Positions 24,599-34,092 of a DNA stretch of 64,000 nt are shown piece after piece. The translations under genes and the position numbers were made by a program. Source of the DNA: Streptomyces laurentii (lineage in GTDB: Bacteria; Actinomycetota; Actinomycetes; Streptomycetales; Streptomycetaceae); the NCBI GenBank assembly GCA_002355495.1, contig AP017424.1, forward strand, positions 2,108,001 through 2,172,000, written 5' to 3'. Below the pieces are notes generated by a model. That model saw only the letters and a program-made list of their open reading frames with translations, did no database searches and was not told the DNA's origin. Within the stretch, counting starts at the first letter, position 1. Every line of letters begins with the position of its first letter.

Positions 24599-25630
24599 AT
24601 GGCGAAGATCAAGGCCAGTAAGGGTGCCCCGTACGCGCGCATCCTCGGCGTCGGCGGCTACCGCCCCACCCGGGTCGTGCCCAACGAGGTGATCCTGGAG
24701 AAGATCGACTCGTCCGACGAGTGGATCCGCTCGCGCTCCGGCATCGCGACCCGGCACTGGGCTTCCCCGGAGGAGACCGTCACCGCGATGTCGGTGGAGG
24801 CGGCCGGCAAGGCGATCGCCGACGCCGGGATCGACCCGGAGCAGATCGGCGCGGTCGTCGTCTCCACGGTGTCGCACTTCAAGCAGACCCCGGCCGTGGC
24901 CACCGAGATCGCCGACAAGGTCGGCGCCGGCAAGCCCGCCGCGTTCGACATCTCCGCCGGCTGCGCGGGCTTCGGCTACGGCCTCACTCTCGCCAAGGGC
25001 ATGATCGTCGAGGGTTCGGCGGAGTACGTCCTGGTGATCGGCGTGGAGCGGCTGAGCGACCTGACCGACCTGGAGGACCGCGCGACGGCCTTCCTGTTCG
25101 GCGACGGCGCCGGTGCCGTGATCGTCGGCCCCTCGGACGAGCCGCGCATCGGCCCCACCGTGTGGGGTTCGGAGGGCGACAAGTCCGAGACCATCAAGCA
25201 GACGGTCCCGTGGAACGACTACCACGTCGGCGACGTGTCGCGGCTTCCGCTGGACAGCGAAGGCAAGATCAAGTTCCCGGCCATCACGCAGGAGGGCCAG
25301 GCGGTCTTCCGCTGGGCCGTCTTCGAGATGGCGAAGGTCGCCCAGCGCGCGCTGGACGCCGCCGGCATCAGCGCCGAGGACCTGGACGTCTTCATCCCGC
25401 ACCAGGCCAACATGCGGATCATCGACTCGATGGTGAAGACGCTGAAGCTGCCGGAGCACGTCACGGTCGCCCGTGACATCGAGACCACCGGCAACACCTC
25501 GGCCGCCTCGATCCCGCTCGCGATGGAGCGGCTCCTGGCGACCGGACAGGCGAAGAGCGGCGATACGGCGCTCATCATCGGCTTCGGGGCGGGTCTCGTG
25601 TTCGCCGCGACGGTCGTTACTCTCCCCTAG
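24599..25630 (+). CDS. fabH: 3-oxoacyl-ACP synthase III
   Basis: A 343-residue ketosynthase III that condenses a starter acyl-CoA with malonyl-ACP. The triad is Cys122 (SAGCAGFGYG), His268 (IPHQANMRI) and Asn299 (TTGNTSAAS). The ATG at 24599 lies 12 nt after AAGGAG and 25 nt after the fabD stop. In Streptomyces this enzyme prefers branched starters such as isobutyryl-CoA, setting the iso/anteiso composition of the lipids. The intergenic spacing indicates cotranscription with fabD. Confidence 0.97.
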   Translation: MAKIKASKGAPYARILGVGGYRPTRVVPNEVILEKIDSSDEWIRSRSGIATRHWASPEETVTAMSVEAAGKAIADAGIDPEQIGAVVVSTVSHFKQTPAVATEIADKVGAGKPAAFDISAGCAGFGYGLTLAKGMIVEGSAEYVLVIGVERLSDLTDLEDRATAFLFGDGAGAVIVGPSDEPRIGPTVWGSEGDKSETIKQTVPWNDYHVGDVSRLPLDSEGKIKFPAITQEGQAVFRWAVFEMAKVAQRALDAAGISAEDLDVFIPHQANMRIIDSMVKTLKLPEHVTVARDIETTGNTSAASIPLAMERLLATGQAKSGDTALIIGFGAGLVFAATVVTLP

Positions 25631-25753
25631 GCACCGGATCCCGGGATGCTCGCGTCCCGGACCTTCCGGACGTCTTCCGTACCGCACCACCGCACCCGTC
25701 CACCCACGTCGTCTCGCAACAGCAACGTCGTACAACAACAAGGAGCGCCACCC

Positions 25754-26002
25754 ATGGCCCACACCCAGGAGCAGATCGTCGAGGGTCTCGCCGAGATCGT
25801 CAACGAGATCGCGGGCATCCCGGTCGAGGACGTCCAGCTGGACAAGTCCTTCACCGACGACCTGGACGTCGACTCGCTGTCCATGGTCGAGGTCGTCGTG
25901 GCCGCCGAAGAGCGCTTCGACGTCAAGATCCCCGACGAGGACGTCAAGAACCTCAAGACGGTCGGCGACGCGACCTCCTACATCCTGAAGCACCAGGCCT
26001 GA
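25754..26002 (+). CDS. acpP: Acyl carrier protein
   Basis: An 82-residue acidic protein. Ser41 in DLDVDSLSMVE is the phosphopantetheine attachment site. AAGGAG lies 8 nt before the ATG. It sits between fabH and fabF as in other Streptomyces, 123 bp after fabH; that gap contains an AT-richer stretch (CGTACAACAACAAGG) just before the ribosome-binding site but no clear separate promoter. Confidence 0.97.
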   Translation: MAHTQEQIVEGLAEIVNEIAGIPVEDVQLDKSFTDDLDVDSLSMVEVVVAAEERFDVKIPDEDVKNLKTVGDATSYILKHQA

Positions 26003-26081
26003 TCCGGCCTCTGGTGACCCGGTCCGCCACCCAGCGGTGGCGCCGTCTTCCGACCATCACACACATGGAGAAAGATTTCCT

Positions 26082-27344
26082 GTGAGCTCGACCAATCGCA
26101 CCGTGGTCGTCACCGGTATCGGCGCAACCACTCCGCTGGGTGGCGATTCCGCCTCCACCTGGGAGGGGCTGCTCGCCGGACGTTCCGGCATCTCGCCCTT
26201 GACGGACGAGCGCTTCGCGGAGCTGCCCGTCCGGATCGCGGCCCAGGCCGCGGTGGACCCCTCCGAGGTACTGCCCCGCCCGCTGGCCCGCAAGCTCGAC
26301 CGCTCGGCGCAGTTCGCGCTGATCGCGGCCCGCGAGGCCTGGGCCGACGCCGGCTACACCGGCCCGGCCGGTGACGACGAGAAGATCCAGCCCGAGCGGC
26401 TCGGCTCCGTCATCGCCTCCGGCATCGGCGGCGTCACCACCCTGCTCGACCAGTACGACGTACTGAAGGAGTCCGGCGCGCGCCGGGTCTCCCCGCACAC
26501 CGTGCCGATGCTGATGCCCAACAGCCCCTCCGCGAACGTGGGCCTGGAGGTGAACGCCCGGGCGGGCGTCCACACCCCGGTCTCGGCGTGCGCGTCGGGT
26601 GCCGAGGCGATCGGCTACGCCATCGAGATGATCCGCACCGGCCGGGCCGACGTGGTCGTGGCCGGCGGCACCGAGGCCGCGATCCACCCGCTGCCCGTGG
26701 TGGCCTTCGCCAACATGATGGCGATGTCCAAGAAGAACGACGAGCCCCTCAAGGCCTCGCGTCCCTACGACAAGGGCCGGGACGGCTTCGTCCTCGGCGA
26801 GGGCGCGGGCGTCATCGTGCTCGAGTCCGAGGAGCACGCGAAGGCGCGCGGCGCGAAGATCTACTGCGAGGCGCTGGGGCAGGGCCTGTCGGCCGACAGC
26901 CACCACATCGCGCAGCCCGAGCCGACCGGCCGGGGCATCGCCGCCGCGCTGCGCAACCTGCTCGACTCGACGGACCTGAAGCCGTCCGAGGTCGTCCACC
27001 TCAACGCGCACGCCACGTCGACGCCGCTGGGCGACGTCGCCGAGATCAAGGCGCTGCGCCAGGTCCTGGGCGACGACCTGGACCACGTCGCGGTCTCCGC
27101 GACCAAGTCGATGACCGGCCACCTGCTGGGTGGCGCGGGCGGTGTCGAGACGGTCGCGACCGTGCTCGCGCTGACGAACCGGATGGCCCCGCCGACGGTC
27201 AACGTCGACGACCTGGACCCGGAGGTCGACGCCGACATCGTGCGCGACGAGCCGCGCGCGCTGCCCGAGGGCACGATCGCCGCGATCAACAACTCGTTCG
27301 GCTTCGGCGGCCACAACGTGGTCCTCGCCTTCCGTTCGGTCTGA
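26082..27344 (+). CDS. fabF: 3-oxoacyl-ACP synthase II
   Basis: A 420-residue elongating ketosynthase. Catalytic Cys170 (VSACASGAEA), His310 (LNAHATSTPLGD) and His347 (KSMTGHLLGGAG) are all present, along with the C-terminal NNSFGFGGHN. I chose the GTG at 26082, with GGAGAAAG upstream, rather than an upstream codon at 26037. It ends the fab operon and is followed by a perfect terminator hairpin. Confidence 0.97.
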   Translation: MSSTNRTVVVTGIGATTPLGGDSASTWEGLLAGRSGISPLTDERFAELPVRIAAQAAVDPSEVLPRPLARKLDRSAQFALIAAREAWADAGYTGPAGDDEKIQPERLGSVIASGIGGVTTLLDQYDVLKESGARRVSPHTVPMLMPNSPSANVGLEVNARAGVHTPVSACASGAEAIGYAIEMIRTGRADVVVAGGTEAAIHPLPVVAFANMMAMSKKNDEPLKASRPYDKGRDGFVLGEGAGVIVLESEEHAKARGAKIYCEALGQGLSADSHHIAQPEPTGRGIAAALRNLLDSTDLKPSEVVHLNAHATSTPLGDVAEIKALRQVLGDDLDHVAVSATKSMTGHLLGGAGGVETVATVLALTNRMAPPTVNVDDLDPEVDADIVRDEPRALPEGTIAAINNSFGFGGHNVVLAFRSV

Positions 27345-27365
27345 TCACCCGCCTCGCGCGACGCT

Positions 27366-27409
27366 CGGCCGAAGGCCCCGCCGGATCTTTCCGGCGGGGC
27401 CTTCGGCCG
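27366..27409. terminator. Terminator of the fab operon
   Basis: A perfect 20-bp stem (27366-27385 with 27390-27409) closes a 4-nt TCTT loop, 21 bp after the fabF stop. It is the strongest terminator-like structure in the window. The following 180 bp up to the next gene contain GC-rich simple repeats (TGTACGGGGCGGG twice) and no gene. Confidence 0.9.
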
Positions 27410-27573
27410 TGTACGGGGCGGGGACGGGCCTGTACGGGGCGGGGGCGGGCGGTGCCGGGGCGCTCGGGTGCCGGTCGGTCCCCCCGGGCGGGCCCGGCCC
27501 GCGGGCGGTCCGGATGATCCGGGCGATCCCGCCGGTGGCCCGAACGGCCCTCGGAGCGGGCACCCCGGTCGCG

Positions 27574-27579
27574 TAGGGT
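27574..27579 (+). promoter_or_regulatory. -10 box of a leaderless promoter
   Basis: TAGGGT ends 7 nt before the ATG at 27587 of the acetyltransferase, which has no ribosome-binding site. Confidence 0.6.
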
Positions 27580-27586
27580 CCGGGAC

Positions 27587-28099
27587 ATGACCGTGTTACG
27601 TGGTGCTCTCGTGACCCTGCGCCCCACCGTCCCCGCCGACGTGCCCGCCCTGGCCGCGATCCGGGCGACTCCCGAGGTACGCGCGCGCTGGCAGGGCGGC
27701 GACAATCTCGCGGCGGAGGTCGCGGCCGATCTCGACGACCCGGGGACCCACTGCCTGACCGTCGAGTACGAGGACCGGACCATCGGCATGATCCAGTGGC
27801 ACGCCGAGGAGTCGCCGGAGTACCGGCACGCCGGGATGGACCTCTTCCTCGACCCGGCGGTGCACGGCAAGGGCCTGGGCACCGACACCGTACGGACCCT
27901 GGCCCGCCATCTCGTCGACGACCACGGCCATCACCGGCTGACCATCGACCCGGCGGCCGACAACGCGGCGGCGATCCGCTGCTACACGAAGGCCGGTTTC
28001 CGGCCGGTCGGCGTCATGCGGCAGTACGAGCGCGGCGCGGACGGCACCTGGCACGACGGGCTGCTGATGGACCTGCTGGCCGACGAGCTGACGGCGTGA
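27587..28099 (+). CDS. GNAT acetyltransferase, AAC(6')-like
   Basis: A 170-residue GNAT enzyme. The acetyl-CoA pyrophosphate loop is seen in LDPAVHGKGLGTDTVRTLAR, and the fold ends with DNAAAIRCYTKAGFRPVGVM. The sequence LRGALVTLRPTVPADVPALA at the start and MIQWHAEESPEYRHAGMDLF resemble aminoglycoside 6'-N-acetyltransferases, so an amino-sugar or similar small amine may be the substrate; resistance is not proven. It lies between the fab terminator and a convergent DUF3145 gene. Confidence 0.85.
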   Translation: MTVLRGALVTLRPTVPADVPALAAIRATPEVRARWQGGDNLAAEVAADLDDPGTHCLTVEYEDRTIGMIQWHAEESPEYRHAGMDLFLDPAVHGKGLGTDTVRTLARHLVDDHGHHRLTIDPAADNAAAIRCYTKAGFRPVGVMRQYERGADGTWHDGLLMDLLADELTA

Positions 28100-28163
28100 C
28101 GCGCTGACGCCCTGTCGACGGAGCGGCGGGGCGGCGAGCCGGTGAACCTTTCCGGTCGCAGCA

Positions 28164-28658
28164 CTAGACCACCTGGTGCAGCCAGCGGACGGGGGCGCCT
28201 TCGCCGGCGTAGCGGAAGGGCTCCAGTTCGTCGTCCCAGGGCTTGCCGAGCAGCAGGGCGATCTCGGTCTCCAGGACCGTTTCGCCTTGGGCGGCGCGGC
28301 CGAGGGCGGCGCGCAGCCGGTCCTCGGGGATCAGGATGTCGCCGTGGGGGCCGGTGACGGCGTGGAAGATGCCGAGTTCGGGGGTGGCGCTGTAGCGCTC
28401 GCCCTCGGCGGCGGCGCAGGGTTCCGCGGTGACCTCGAAGCGGAGCATCTGCCAGCCGCGCAGGGCGGACGCGAGCCGGGAGGCGGTGCCGGTCTCGCCC
28501 TGCCAGGAGAATTCGGCTCTCCACATCCCGGGCGACGCCGGCTGGCGGATCCAGTCCAGCTGGACCCTCGCACCGAGGACGCCCGCGACCGCCCATTCGA
28601 CGTGCGGGCAGAGCGCGCGCGGTGCGGAGTGAACGTACAGGACTCCACGTGTCGTCAC
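28164..28658 (-). CDS. DUF3145 family protein
   Basis: A 164-residue protein that begins TTRGVLYVHSAPRALCPHVE after a GTG start, the invariant opening of DUF3145, a family confined to actinobacteria. GGAGG lies 5 nt before GTG 28658; an upstream ATG at 28670 would place the same GGAGG inside the gene. The family has no known biochemical role. The length equals the usual family length. Confidence 0.87.
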   Translation of the reverse strand: MTTRGVLYVHSAPRALCPHVEWAVAGVLGARVQLDWIRQPASPGMWRAEFSWQGETGTASRLASALRGWQMLRFEVTAEPCAAAEGERYSATPELGIFHAVTGPHGDILIPEDRLRAALGRAAQGETVLETEIALLLGKPWDDELEPFRYAGEGAPVRWLHQVV

Positions 28659-28938
28659 CGGGACCTCCATGTGGGGACATAGGGCGGCCGTTCCCGAGCG
28701 GCCTCCGTACACATCAACACATCATCACGAGAACGGGCATCCGCAAACCCCCAAAAAGGGGACAGCATGTGACGTGATGTAATTTACCGGAACCGATCGG
28801 TGGGGTCTCCCCTGGTTCGACGGGGCCAAGCTACCGTGCCGGGCCCGTCCCGGGAGGGCGTACGGTCGGGCGAGGACGGGTGGACACGAAGCTTTCACTC
28901 GCCGGGACGCGGCCGGACCGCGAAGGAGGGGATCGCGG

Positions 28939-29832
28939 ATGCCCATGCGAAAACGTTTCCGCATGGCTGTCGCCGGAACGGCGGCGGTCCTGCTGTGCAC
29001 CGGGGCCGTGGCCGGCTGCTCGGCCGACGGGTCCGGCACCGGGTCCCGGTCCGGCTCCGGGGCGGGCCGGCCCGCCGTACCGGCGAAGCCCGTCTGGGAC
29101 ACCTCCCCCGGCTCGGTCGCCGCCGTCGGCGACTCCGTCACCCGCGCCTTCGACGCCTGTACGGTCCTGGCGGACTGCCCCGAGGTGTCGTGGGCGACCG
29201 GCACCGACACGGACGTGAACTCGCTCGCGCTGCGACTGCTCGGCCCCGGGAAGGTCGCCACGCACAGCTGGAACCTGGCCCGCACCGGGGCGCGGATGGC
29301 CGAGCTGCCGGAGCAGATGACCGCGGCGGCGGCCGAACGGCCCGAGCTGGTGACGGTCATGATGGGCGCGAACGACGCCTGCCGGGACCGGCCGGACGAG
29401 ATGACCCCGGTCGACGACTTCCGCACCTCCTTCACCACCTCCCTCGCCGCGCTGCGGAAGGGGGCGCCGAAGGCACAGGTGTACGTGTCGAGCCTGCCGG
29501 ACCTCAAGCGGCTGTGGTCGACCGGACGGGTGAGCCCGATGGGCCGTCAGGTGTGGCAGCTGGGCATCTGCGGCGCGATGCTGAAGGACCCGCAGGACCT
29601 GAGCGCGGCCGCCGAGCAGCGCCGGGCGGCGGTACGGGAGCGCGTGGTGGCGTACAACCGGGTACTGAAGGAGGTGTGCGCGAAGGACGACCGCTGCCGG
29701 TACGACGACGGAGCGGTCTTCGGCTTCGCCTTCGAGCAGCCCCAGCTGAGCCCGTGGGACTTCTTCCACCCGAGCCGGGACGGCCAGGCACGGCTCGCCG
29801 GCCTCGCGTACCAGCGGATCACCAAGCCGTGA
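28939..29832 (+). CDS. Secreted SGNH/GDSL-hydrolase lipoprotein
   Basis: A 297-residue lipoprotein (lipobox VAGCS). The SGNH blocks are visible: block I Ser in VAAVGDSVTRAFDAC, block II Gly in NLARTGARM, block III Asn in MMGANDACRDRP, block V with Asp and His in FFHPSRDGQ. Cysteines are spaced for disulfides outside the membrane. The family covers lipases and esterases; the substrate is unknown. The 280-bp gap upstream contains a CCCC-AAAAA-GGGG hairpin at about 28748-28761 and an AT-rich stretch, probably the two divergent promoters. Confidence 0.87.
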   Translation: MPMRKRFRMAVAGTAAVLLCTGAVAGCSADGSGTGSRSGSGAGRPAVPAKPVWDTSPGSVAAVGDSVTRAFDACTVLADCPEVSWATGTDTDVNSLALRLLGPGKVATHSWNLARTGARMAELPEQMTAAAAERPELVTVMMGANDACRDRPDEMTPVDDFRTSFTTSLAALRKGAPKAQVYVSSLPDLKRLWSTGRVSPMGRQVWQLGICGAMLKDPQDLSAAAEQRRAAVRERVVAYNRVLKEVCAKDDRCRYDDGAVFGFAFEQPQLSPWDFFHPSRDGQARLAGLAYQRITKP

Positions 29833-29860
29833 ACCGTCCCCGACTCCTTGAGACCGGCGG

Positions 29861-32380
29861 TCAGAGGTCGAGGGTCACGCCGAGGCGGGTGTCGTCGAGG
29901 GAGTGGGCGGCCACCACCCGGTACGTACCGTCGACGCGGGTCCAGCCGCCCGCCTTCTCGTCCCACACCTCGAACGCGCGGCGCGGCAGCTCGACGGTGA
30001 CCTCGACGGTCTCGCCCGGGCCGGCCGCCACGCTCGCGAAACCGGCGAGCCAGCGTGCCGGGCGCTCGACGGGGTCGTGGGCGGGCACGAGGTAGATCTG
30101 GACGACCTCGCGGCCGGGGCGGGTGCCGGTGTTGGTGAGGCGGACGACGGCCGAGTCCGGGGTGGCGACGAGGGAGTCGTACGACCAGGTGGTGTAGCCG
30201 AGGCCGTGGCCGAAGGGGTACGCGGGGACGGCGCCGGCCCGGTCCCAGGCGCGGTATCCGATGAACACGCCCTCCCTGTAGTCGAGCACGCCGTCCACCG
30301 GGGTGACCTCGGTGACGGGGGCGTCGGCGAGGGCGGCGGGCCAGGTGGTGGGGAGGCGGCCGCCGGGTTCGGCGGCGCCGGTGAGGACGTCGGCGAGGGC
30401 CGCGCCGCCCTCCTGGCCGGGGAACCAGGCGAGGAGGATCGCGGCGACCTCGTCGCGCCAGGGCATCTCGACCGGGGAGCCGGCGTTGACGACGACCACG
30501 GTGCGCGGGTTGGCGGCGGCGACGGCGCGGACGAGGTCGTCCTGGCGGCCGGGCAGGGCCAGGCCGGTGCGGTCGAAGCCCTCGGACTCGACGCGCTCGG
30601 TGGTGGCGACGACCACGACGGCGGTGTCCGCGCGGCGGGCGGCCTCGGCGGCCTCGGCGATCAGTTCGTCGGGGTCGCGGCGCGGCGGGAGATGGACGAG
30701 GGAGAAGGCGACGGCGGGCAGCGGGGTCGCGAGCTCCGGATCGAGGGTGTGGCGGAGTGAGACGCCGACGGTCCGTCCGGCGGTCAGCTCGGCCGTGCCG
30801 CGGGCGGTGGGCGCGCCGAAGAACGCCTCGAAGGGGTCGGTCTCGGGGCCGAGACCCTGGGCGCCGTCGAAGAGGATGTGACCGTCGACGGTGAGGACGA
30901 AGCCGCCGAGGCCGCGGGTGCCGAAGGAGTGGGCGCCGCTCTCGCGCGGGGTGAAGGTGCCGGTGATCTCGACGGAGGCGAGGGTGTCGTGGGTGACGCC
31001 GGCGGGGAGGTCGTCGCCGATCCACTGGACCTGGCCGGTGGGCAGGCCGGCCTCGCCGAGGACGGCGCCGGAGGCGTCGCGGCAGACGGTACGGAGGGTG
31101 AACCCCCGGTCGGCGGCGGCGAGTTCGTCGTTGGGGTCGGCGCCGAGGGAGAAGGTGAGCGCGCCGTCGGGGAGGGCGGCGGCGAGGCCGTCGAGCGGGG
31201 AGACGACGTGGTCGGGGAAGACCTGGGCGGAGCCGCCGCCGAGGACGCGGGCGTCACGGGCGGCGGCGCCGGAGAGCGCGACGGTGGCGGGGGTGGCGGG
31301 GGCGGGGGCGGGAGTGCCGCCGGGGCGGTCCGGGGCCAGGGGCAGCAGGCCGCCCTCGTTGCGGACGAGGACGACGCCGCGGTGAGCGATCTCGCGGGCG
31401 AGCGCGGCGCCGTCGACGGGGGCGGGCGGGGTGGTGACGACGGGCGGGGCGCCGTCGAGGGCGCCGACGCGGGCGGCGAGCCGCAGGACGTTGCGTACGG
31501 CGGTGTCGACGGCGGCCTCGTCGACCTCACCGGCCCGGACGGCGGCGGCGAGCGCCGGCCCGTACACGGTCTGGGGGCCGGGCATGGCGAGGTCGAGGCC
31601 GGCGTCGATGGCGGCCCGGGTGGAGCGGGCGGCCATCCAGTCGGAGACGTTGACGCCGTCGAAGCCCCACTCGCCGCGCAGGACGTCGTGGACGAGGTGG
31701 CGGTGCTCGGTCATCGTGGTGCCGTTGACCTGGTTGTAGGCCGTCATGATGCCCCAGGGGTGGGCGTTCGCGACGACGGCCTCGAAGGGGGCGAGGTAGA
31801 GCTCGCGGAGCGGGCGGTCGGCGACGCGGTTGTCGACGGTGAAGCGGTCGGTCTCGGCGTCGTTGGCGACGAAGTGCTTGACGGTGGTACCGACGCCGCC
31901 GTCCTGGACGCCCTGTACGTAGCCGGTGGCGAGGGCGCCGGTGAGGTACGGGTCCTCGCTGTAGGCCTCGAAGTGGCGGCCGCCGAGCGGGGAGCGGTGG
32001 AGGTTGACGGTGGGGGCGAGGAGGACGTGGACGCCCTTGCGGCGGGCTTCCTGAGCGAGCAGCCGGCCGGCCCGGCGGGCGAGGCCGGGGTCCCAGGAGG
32101 CGGCGAGGGCGGTGGGGGACGGCAGGGCGACGGAGGGATCGTCGGCGCTCCAGCGGACGCCGCGGACGCCGACGGGGCCATCGGACAGGACGAGCGAGGC
32201 GAGGCCGATCGCGGGCAGGGCGGGCAGCGACCACATGTCGCGGCCGGCGAGCAGCCGGGCCTTGGTGTCCAGGTCGAGGGCGGCGAGGGCGGCCTCGACG
32301 ACGCGCTCGCGTGTCGTGTCGGGGTCGGCCGCCGTTTCCACCGTGCCCGCAGCGTCCGCCGTGCCCGCCGTGTCCCGCAT
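29861..32380 (-). CDS. Glycoside hydrolase family 3 beta-glucosidase with PA14 insert
   Basis: An 839-residue cytoplasmic enzyme (no signal peptide). The N-terminal barrel has the KHFVANDAE motif and the nucleophile Asp247 in GFDGVNVSDW. The second domain contains an inserted PA14 region (about residues 400-540, HSFGTRGLGGFVLTVDGHIL), followed by the C-terminal FnIII-like domain (GREVVQIYLVPAHD). This matches the bacterial beta-glucosidase group acting on oligosaccharides after uptake. ATG 32380 has GGAGG 6 nt upstream. It diverges from a TetR regulator across 139 bp containing a palindrome, so it is probably repressed until sugar or another ligand is present. Confidence 0.92.
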   Translation of the reverse strand: MRDTAGTADAAGTVETAADPDTTRERVVEAALAALDLDTKARLLAGRDMWSLPALPAIGLASLVLSDGPVGVRGVRWSADDPSVALPSPTALAASWDPGLARRAGRLLAQEARRKGVHVLLAPTVNLHRSPLGGRHFEAYSEDPYLTGALATGYVQGVQDGGVGTTVKHFVANDAETDRFTVDNRVADRPLRELYLAPFEAVVANAHPWGIMTAYNQVNGTTMTEHRHLVHDVLRGEWGFDGVNVSDWMAARSTRAAIDAGLDLAMPGPQTVYGPALAAAVRAGEVDEAAVDTAVRNVLRLAARVGALDGAPPVVTTPPAPVDGAALAREIAHRGVVLVRNEGGLLPLAPDRPGGTPAPAPATPATVALSGAAARDARVLGGGSAQVFPDHVVSPLDGLAAALPDGALTFSLGADPNDELAAADRGFTLRTVCRDASGAVLGEAGLPTGQVQWIGDDLPAGVTHDTLASVEITGTFTPRESGAHSFGTRGLGGFVLTVDGHILFDGAQGLGPETDPFEAFFGAPTARGTAELTAGRTVGVSLRHTLDPELATPLPAVAFSLVHLPPRRDPDELIAEAAEAARRADTAVVVVATTERVESEGFDRTGLALPGRQDDLVRAVAAANPRTVVVVNAGSPVEMPWRDEVAAILLAWFPGQEGGAALADVLTGAAEPGGRLPTTWPAALADAPVTEVTPVDGVLDYREGVFIGYRAWDRAGAVPAYPFGHGLGYTTWSYDSLVATPDSAVVRLTNTGTRPGREVVQIYLVPAHDPVERPARWLAGFASVAAGPGETVEVTVELPRRAFEVWDEKAGGWTRVDGTYRVVAAHSLDDTRLGVTLDL

Positions 32381-32484
32381 GCCGTACCTCCGCGTCGAAG
32401 TGCTGGTGCGGCCCATCGTGGACCATCTCCCTGTAAGCCGGTAGGTGACGTTACTTCTTCGTGACTTTGCGGATGACGTACGGT

Positions 32485-32497
32485 CCTGTCCGACAGG
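32485..32497. promoter_or_regulatory. Palindrome between the GH3 gene and its divergent TetR
   Basis: CCTGTC-C-GACAGG, a perfect 6-1-6 palindrome, lies 23 bp before the TetR start and directly after TACGGT (32479-32484), a possible -10 box. It is a candidate TetR operator. The nearby GTGACGTTACTTCTTCGTGAC is a second, looser repeat. Confidence 0.55.
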
Positions 32498-32519
32498 GCG
32501 CGAGACGGGAGGCGGGACG

Positions 32520-33098
32520 ATGGCCCGAGCCAGGAACGAGGAGCGGCGGACGGAGATCGTCCGGGCGGCTCTCGAAGTGATCGCCGAACGCGGCTACCGG
32601 GGCGCGTCGCTGAGCGCGGTGGCCGAACGGGTCGGCCTCACCCAACAGGGCCTGCTGCACTACTTCCCGACCAAGGAGGCGCTGCTCGTCGCGGTCCTGG
32701 AGGAGCGCGACCGCTGGGACACGGGCGGGGGGCGGGGGAGGGAACACTGGCGGCTCGATCTCCTGGAGTCGCTGGTCGAGTACAACGCGATGCGCCCGGG
32801 GATCGTGCAGACGTTCTCGGCGCTGCTCGGCGAGAGCGTCACGGAGGACCACCCGGCCCGCGCCTTCTTCACGGAGCGCTACGCGCAGACGCGCGCGCAC
32901 CTGGCGGCGGTGCTGCGCGCCGAGTTCGGCGACGAACTGCCGGGCGGCCTCACGCCGGAGCGGGCGGCGCCGCTGCTGACGGCGGTGATGGACGGCCTGC
33001 AGTACCAGTGGCTGCTCGACCCGGAGGCGGTGGACATGCCGGCGGCGTTCCGGGACTTCCTGGCGCTGTTGAGGGAGGGGCGGGTGGGGGTGGCGTAG
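32520..33098 (+). CDS. TetR family regulator
   Basis: A 192-residue regulator. The DNA-binding domain is ARNEERRTEIVRAALEVIAE and GASLSAVAERVGLTQQGLLH with YFPTKEALL; the C-terminal part fits the TetR_C_6 type. GGGAGGCGGG precedes the ATG. It is divergent from the GH3 beta-glucosidase, which is a common arrangement in Streptomyces, and is probably its repressor. Confidence 0.88.
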   Translation: MARARNEERRTEIVRAALEVIAERGYRGASLSAVAERVGLTQQGLLHYFPTKEALLVAVLEERDRWDTGGGRGREHWRLDLLESLVEYNAMRPGIVQTFSALLGESVTEDHPARAFFTERYAQTRAHLAAVLRAEFGDELPGGLTPERAAPLLTAVMDGLQYQWLLDPEAVDMPAAFRDFLALLREGRVGVA

Positions 33099-33231
33099 GG
33101 CGGCTGTCTCGGTGGGGGTGCTGGTGGTGCGGGTGCGGAGGCACCGACGGCCGAGGTTTTCGCGGGCTTCTGGTGTGGCCGCCCTCTTTCCGGGAGTCGC
33201 GCCTTCCCCCGCCGGTGCGAGGATGGCCGTC

Positions 33232-33972
33232 ATGATCGTCGCCGCCACTCAATTCACCCCGGTCGCCGGGGACATCGCCGCCAACGTCCGCGCCGTCTCC
33301 GACCTGATCCGCTCCGCGGGCGCCGACGGCGCCCGCGTCGTCGTCTTCGCCGAACTCTGCCTCACCGGCTACGAGCCCCGCCTCATCCGGGACACCCCCG
33401 CCCTCGCCCTCACCGAGGACGACCCGCGGCTCGACCCCGTACGCGAGGCCTGCCGCGCCGTGTCCGCCACCGCCCTCGTCGGCGGGCCGGTCCTGACCGA
33501 CGACGGCCGCCTCGCCGTCACCACCCTGGTCATCGGGCCGGACGGCGGGCTCCTCACCCGCTACGACAAGCAGCATCTGTACGGGATCGAAGCCGAGGTC
33601 TTCACCCCGGGCACCGCCGACGGACGGTTCGAGCTCGACGGCATCCGGTACGCCACCGCCACCTGCTACGACAACCGCTTCCCCGGCCTCGCCGAACGCG
33701 CCGCCGCCGACGGCTGCCACGCCTACCTGTCGAGCGCCGTGCTGGAGATCGGCAACGACCAGTTCGAGACGGTCTACCCCGCTCGCTCCCGTGACTTCGG
33801 CCTCCACGTCGTCCTCGGCAACGCCCTCGGCTCCAGCGAGGCCGGCCAGGGCGCCGGCCGCGCCGGCGGCTGGGGCCCGGACGGCGTACGGCTCGCGGAC
33901 GCGGGGCCCGACGCCCCCGGCTACGTCCTCGTCGACGTTCCGGCGGACCGGAAGGCCCCGGCCGGCCGGTAG
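33232..33972 (+). CDS. Carbon-nitrogen hydrolase (nitrilase superfamily amidase)
   Basis: A 246-residue amidase. The catalytic Glu41 (VVFAELCLTGYEP), Lys113 (RYDKQHLYG) and Cys145 (ATATCYDNRFPG) are all in place. The short form without extra domains fits the omega-amidase/deaminated-glutathione-amidase branch. The ATG at 33232 is 7 nt after GAGGAT, a weak -10; ATG 33223 is an alternative. The 130-bp gap before it contains no gene. Confidence 0.86.
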   Translation: MIVAATQFTPVAGDIAANVRAVSDLIRSAGADGARVVVFAELCLTGYEPRLIRDTPALALTEDDPRLDPVREACRAVSATALVGGPVLTDDGRLAVTTLVIGPDGGLLTRYDKQHLYGIEAEVFTPGTADGRFELDGIRYATATCYDNRFPGLAERAAADGCHAYLSSAVLEIGNDQFETVYPARSRDFGLHVVLGNALGSSEAGQGAGRAGGWGPDGVRLADAGPDAPGYVLVDVPADRKAPAGR

Positions 33973-34092
33973 CGGGCCGCCCGCCGCCACTCCCCCGTAC
34001 CCCTCCGGGATGTGGACCGCCCGCCCCCGGCGCACCCTGATACCGGGGGACGGACGGAGTCAGGCGACCGGCGGCGGGCGGAGCAGGGACGG

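Noticed and set aside
30878..32464. Open frame of 528 codons opposite the GH3 gene
   Set aside because: Antisense shadow with Gly/Asp-rich composition and no domain.
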